In this document: positions 60,866 to 64,000 of the stretch, one piece after another
Position numbering within the stretch: position 1 is the stretch's first letter
How the letters are laid out: every line of letters begins with the position of its first letter
The notes under the pieces: generated by a model
Database searches by the model: none
What the model saw: the letters and a program-made list of their open reading frames with translations, nothing else
Told to the model about the DNA's origin: nothing
Source: Ampelocalamus luodianensis
Lineage: Eukaryota > Streptophyta > Magnoliopsida > Poales > Poaceae
DNA: 64,000 nucleotides
Assembly: GCA_036346255.1 (NCBI GenBank)
Contig: CM070629.1
Span: 7,507,001-7,571,000 of the forward strand
Reading direction: 5' to 3'
Position numbers and translations under genes: made by a program

Positions 60866-61560
60866 CTGGATGGCCAGATCCGGCGAGCAGCGGTGGATCC
60901 TCTTTCCCCCTGCAGCCCATGAAAGACGGCACAAGCACATGCTGCTCTGGCGGGATGTCATCGACCTGCAAGCACATTGGAATAGATAATTGAACACTCA
61001 GTACGACAGGAGCCAAGACCGAGCTAGCAATCCAGCAGCATAAGATTTGCCAGTACCATCTGCCCGTCGGTGAGGAGGGGAACATTGGGGATGGGCTGAA
61101 AAGGCTGCGGCACGCCATTGAGGTCGGTGCCGCCACAGCCGTAGCTCATGTGGGCGTGGAGCATGGACTCGGCGACATACTGGGAATCGCAACATATTGG
61201 GAATCGTTCCTGTCCCTCCAGTTGAACTCGTTCTCTAGGTCGTCCACGTCGTGCTCCTCCTCATCCCTGGGCACGCGCGCGCAGCCTGCAACCCGAACGA
61301 CGGAATCAAGTGAGCAATCAAAACTAAAACTGACAAAATCCGGCCGGCCAATTGGGCGGCGACCAGGAGCAGGGGTGGCGGCATTGAGGTGGGGGTACTT
61401 GCCCTTGAGGCGCTTGAAGCGGGTCTTGCACTGGGGCGCTTCTGCGTGCCCGCGCGCGCTCGTACCGTGCGCCGCGGTGACGGGAAGGTGCACTCGTTGC
61501 ACGCCACGGCGGGCTCCGTCGGGTCACCGACGCCGCCATCGCAACCGCACACTGCCGTTT
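60866..61560 (-). pseudogene. Cellulose synthase (CESA) N-terminal fragment
   Basis: Minus-strand exons match the cytosolic N-terminus of plant CESA. The zinc-finger exon (61560-61400) shows VACNECTF and QCKTRFKRLKG; a frameshift removes part of the cysteine cluster. The next exon (about 61288-61057) has DDLENEFNWRDRNDSQY, MSYGCGGTDLNGVPQPFQPI and NVPLLTDGQM. The third (60965-60866) has VDDIPPEQHVLVPSFMG and GGKRIH. The intron between the last two keeps GT-AG ends; the first has a GC donor. A near-perfect 17-bp repeat (GATTCCCAATATGTTGC then GATTCCCAGTATGTCGC) shifts the frame. CESA proteins build cellulose at the plasma membrane; this piece lacks all membrane and catalytic parts. Confidence 0.88.
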
Positions 61561-62398
61561 TCATCGCGAGCGGCTTTACCGCAACCAAAATGAAATTAAA
61601 TAAAAAATAACCAAAATCAGCATCACACACTACCCGAAACCCACGCCGCGGCAACGCAACGCTCGCCGGCTGGCGCCGCACGTACCCCGGGATCGCTGTC
61701 GCGTCGGATGACGACGAGCTCATTGCGGTTGTGGGAGCCAGCAACCAGCCCAGCACTCGCCTCCATCTCTCCTCCTCGTTCTCCTCCTCCTCCGCCCGCC
61801 GCCGCCGACTACCACTGTCGCGCTCTACCAGATCTCCATCCCCTTCCCCCTCCAAATAAATCTCAGGCATTTCTTATCAGCTAATGTGTTTGCACCAAGA
61901 AGAAGCGGAAGAGGAGGGGGATGCGTGTGCACAGCAGCGTCGATGGGAGGAGGATTAGTGGATTAGAGGAGGCCGCGCGCGTCGAGCGGGAGAGGAGGGA
62001 GGCCGCGCGGCTGGCGCAGTTAGAGGGAGGACAGCGGCGTCGGGCGAGGGAAGAGGGAGGACGGCGAGGTGAGAGGGCGGGCGCGGAGGCGAGGGAGGTG
62101 GGCGAGGGGCAAGGGCCGGGCGTGGAGGCGAGGGAAGTGGGCGAGGGGCGAGGGAGGCGCGGGGCGGATGGGGGAGGACCAGGCGGCTCGTGTGGGAGAG
62201 GAGGGCGGCGTGGGTGGGGAGAGGTTGCTCGAGAGTGAGGAGAGGAGAAGGAGGGAGGTGGGCGCGGGGCGTGGCCGCGTGGGCACGGATCGTGGCCTAG
62301 GCCATCACTCGTCGATCCAACGGATGTAAGAGCGTCACTGAGAGCATCTCCGCCGTTGAGGGTGCACGTTCACCAACTCCTCTTTTTAAGTAGTAGAG
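61561..62398 (-). other. 5' part of the Helitron
   Basis: GC- and GA-rich DNA between the Helitron 5' end and the CESA fragment. It may hold the CESA 5' region: an ATG-initiated, serine-rich stretch and a DUF-less ORF run into the zinc-finger exon on the same strand, but I do not recognise it as CESA. The plus-strand glycine/arginine-rich ORF at 61921-62238 is low complexity. Confidence 0.45.
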
Positions 62399-62399
62399 A

Positions 62400-63369
62400 T
62401 TCAGACCCATTCCACTTCTAATTTTTATGTTTGGGTGCCACGTGGAATTAGAAGGTTTTCTTTCTTTCTAATCAACATCGAACTTCAGAAGAACTCTCGT
62501 ACCCCAATTTGTCGAGTTCGCCTAACCCAGAATGGCAGGCGTCCCGCCGCCGGCGAGGCCGGGCAACCGCATCGCGCCGCCCCCTAGCACCGTCTCTTGC
62601 TTCTCCATCCCCGACGCCGTCGACGAGGCCGAACCAACACCAACAGGTGTGACATACTGACACCTACTGCCGACGAGACCGGCGTCAAATTTGCTGCCCA
62701 GCGCTAGTGAACTAATCTAGCTAAAAAGAATAGATCGATTTAATTTCTCCATGAACAAACTAATACAGCAAATCCCCAATACTTCTTTTGTGAGAAGGAC
62801 CAAATTGAAGCACTATTTGGATGGATCGCGAGCGGACGACGATGCAGTAGCAGCGGAAGTCGGCGTTCGCGCCGGCGCCGACGGCCACCAAGCTGGCACC
62901 CGCGCGCAGGACCATCACGCCGATCTTGTCAGTGGACGTCGTGGTCTCTGTCGTCCTCGTTGCCACCAAGGAAGCGGGAGAGGGAAGAGATTCAGAGAAG
63001 GTGGCTAGAGGCCGGACTCGAGAGCAGCCATGGGAGGAGGCCGGTGGCGGCGTGGCCGCGGATCGGATTCGGGAGTAGAGCGCGATGACTCGATTCAACA
63101 CGATTGACGGGTAGGAGTTCAGAATTGGTTCCAGTTGCTTCCTTCCATCTGGAATTGTCTTGGAATAATTTATTCCAATTCCACGTGGCAACAAAACAGC
63201 CTCATCACCGGAATTGAATTTCAATTCCATGGCTATGACCTAGGTGCCAAACAGTGTGTTACTGATTAGTTATATGCTCATGCAATCCCCGGCCTGGCAA
63301 AGTAATTAATTGTTGTGTCCCTCGACGTTCTGGACGATGTACTCAATCGGGCGCCGCGGCGGCGCCACA
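62400..63369. other. Intergenic region right of the Helitron
   Basis: No gene is supported. The 156-codon minus-strand ORF at 62760-63230 has no recognisable domain. The stretch may belong to the Tourist-like host element. Confidence 0.45.
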
Positions 63370-63410
63370 CCAACTTGTCCATGCTATGCACGTTGGCATG
63401 GACAAGTTGG
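63370..63410. repeat. Perfect 15-bp inverted repeat (hairpin)
   Basis: CCAACTTGTCCATGC at 63370-63384 and GCATGGACAAGTTGG at 63396-63410 are exact inverse copies with an 11-base loop. Weaker pairing continues outward (GGCGCCACA with TGTGGCC). Confidence 0.85.
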
Positions 63411-63616
63411 CGGCAATGTGGCCAAACTTGATTCAAACCATGCATGCATGTCCACATGTGTTCAATAGATTGATTAAGTGCATCGGAGATTACTACCAGT
63501 TGAACTCATGCCATGCTTTTAAAGTCCACAAGGGAGAGAGAGATTATGTGATTTTGTTTGACTGAGATTTTGATCTAACCTAATTTAAAAGCTTAAAGGA
63601 AGATAGATTCTCTAAT

Positions 63617-64000
63617 ACTCCCTCCGTTCTTTTGTGGGAGCAACTAGCGTCCGGACGTATGGTGTGAACTTTTCCATCGTACGCTCCGCTTTATTGTCGG
63701 ATCTAACTTGAAAGGTTTGATATCAGCCATCCGATCGGACGCAACAAAAACCAATGAGATGTAACAATTATTTAGTAAACCTACAACAGATCCCCATTCG
63801 GTGCAACAACAAATAACTAAGTTGCAACAAAATTCACCCCAGTGCAACAAAAATACAAAATACAAACAAAAAATGACGCAACAAACCACCAAAAGTACAA
63901 CAACAAAAAATACCTATTGTTGTAACAATTGAAAACCCATTTGCAACGGCTCCAACAATTTGTGAGAAATACCGTAACATTTGAAAAAAAAAACTTACTG
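63617..64000. repeat. Stowaway-like end fragment and GCAACAAA-rich tract
   Basis: TACTCCCTCCGTTC at 63617 matches the usual end of grass Stowaway MITEs, but no partner end is found. From 63740 to the window edge, GCAACAAA, GTAACAAT and TTGCAAC recur about every 15-30 bases, as in subterminal repeats of larger DNA transposons. It runs off the window. Confidence 0.5.

Larger units (their letters stand above)
58830..62399 (-). mobile_element. Non-autonomous Helitron with captured gene fragments
   Basis: On the minus strand the 5' end reads TCTCTACTACTTAAAAAGA at 62399, preceded by A. The 3' end has the hairpin CCGTAGCAACGCACGGG (58841-58857), ten bases from the terminal CTTG at 58830, followed by T. 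The expected terminus is CTRR; CTTG is one base off the common CTAG. Insertion between A and T fits Helitrons, which leave no target duplication. It has no Rep/helicase of its own, so it is non-autonomous. Inside are fragments of two unrelated genes, both on the minus strand, with introns kept. Confidence 0.82.
58761..63250. mobile_element. Possible Tourist-like host element containing the Helitron
   Basis: The left end CCCGTTTGGCTCCCATC with CTGAAATTGATTCC just inside resembles the inverse of the right end, GGTGCCAAACAG preceded by TTGAATTTCAATTCC. Without the 3570-bp Helitron the element would be about 0.9 kb. Target duplications were not resolved. Confidence 0.35.

Noticed and set aside
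61921..62329. Gly/Arg-rich plus-strand ORFs in the Helitron
   Set aside because: Simple GAGG-type repeats produce them; no domain or conserved start.
1..64000. CRISPR arrays, bacterial-type operons, rRNA and tRNA genes
   Set aside because: None seen. Repeats here are transposon-derived tandem arrays without spacers, and the only tRNA-like boxes are in SINE heads.

Overview
This is a repeat-dominated stretch of a grass (Poaceae) nuclear genome. The case rests on plant-type introns, a D6-type cyclin of cereal form, Tourist-like MITEs with TAA/TTA target duplications, grass-type SINE tails, a Helitron, and very long (2.7-4.2 kb) Ty3/gypsy LTRs. I cannot name the species.

Only two genes look intact or nearly so. 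At 1495-2336 (+) is a two-exon gene for a small secreted phylloplanin-like protein. At 35867-37615 (+) is a six-exon D-type cyclin of the CYCD6 type, whose last exon seems to have shifted frame near the C-terminus. Three gene remnants are also present: a DUF4220/DUF594 membrane-protein pseudogene (21130-22363, +), and fragments of a cellulose synthase (CESA) and of an ASCC3/DExH14-type helicase, fused head to tail on the minus strand inside a Helitron (58830-62399).

The rest is mostly mobile DNA. From left to right: a 600-bp solo LTR (3938-4537); two Tourist-like MITEs (5284-5566, 5843-6116); a complete 13.3-kb Ty3/gypsy chromovirus-like element with 4.2-kb LTRs, TGCAC target duplications, initiator-Met primer site and decayed gag-pol (7545-20840); a SINE-like piece; two copies of a 0.5-0.6-kb TIR element (23478-24061, 33254-33750); a 3.5-kb solo LTR (28714-32203); a tandem Tourist-like MITE (34185-35013); a decayed minus-strand Ty1/copia element (40890-48260) split by a 3.6-kb solo LTR (43810-47411); a 2.7-kb solo LTR (48522-51250); a tRNA-derived SINE (about 53655-53882); and the Helitron, which itself seems to sit in an older Tourist-like element.

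Target-site duplications fix the ends of all five gypsy-type insertions. Nesting gives relative ages: copia before solo LTR B, and the Tourist-like host before the Helitron. The most interesting points are the CESA-helicase chimera joined close to an exon edge inside a Helitron, the C-terminal frameshift of the cyclin, a palindromic module shared by otherwise divergent LTRs, and an LTR pair that is far better preserved than the coding region between it.
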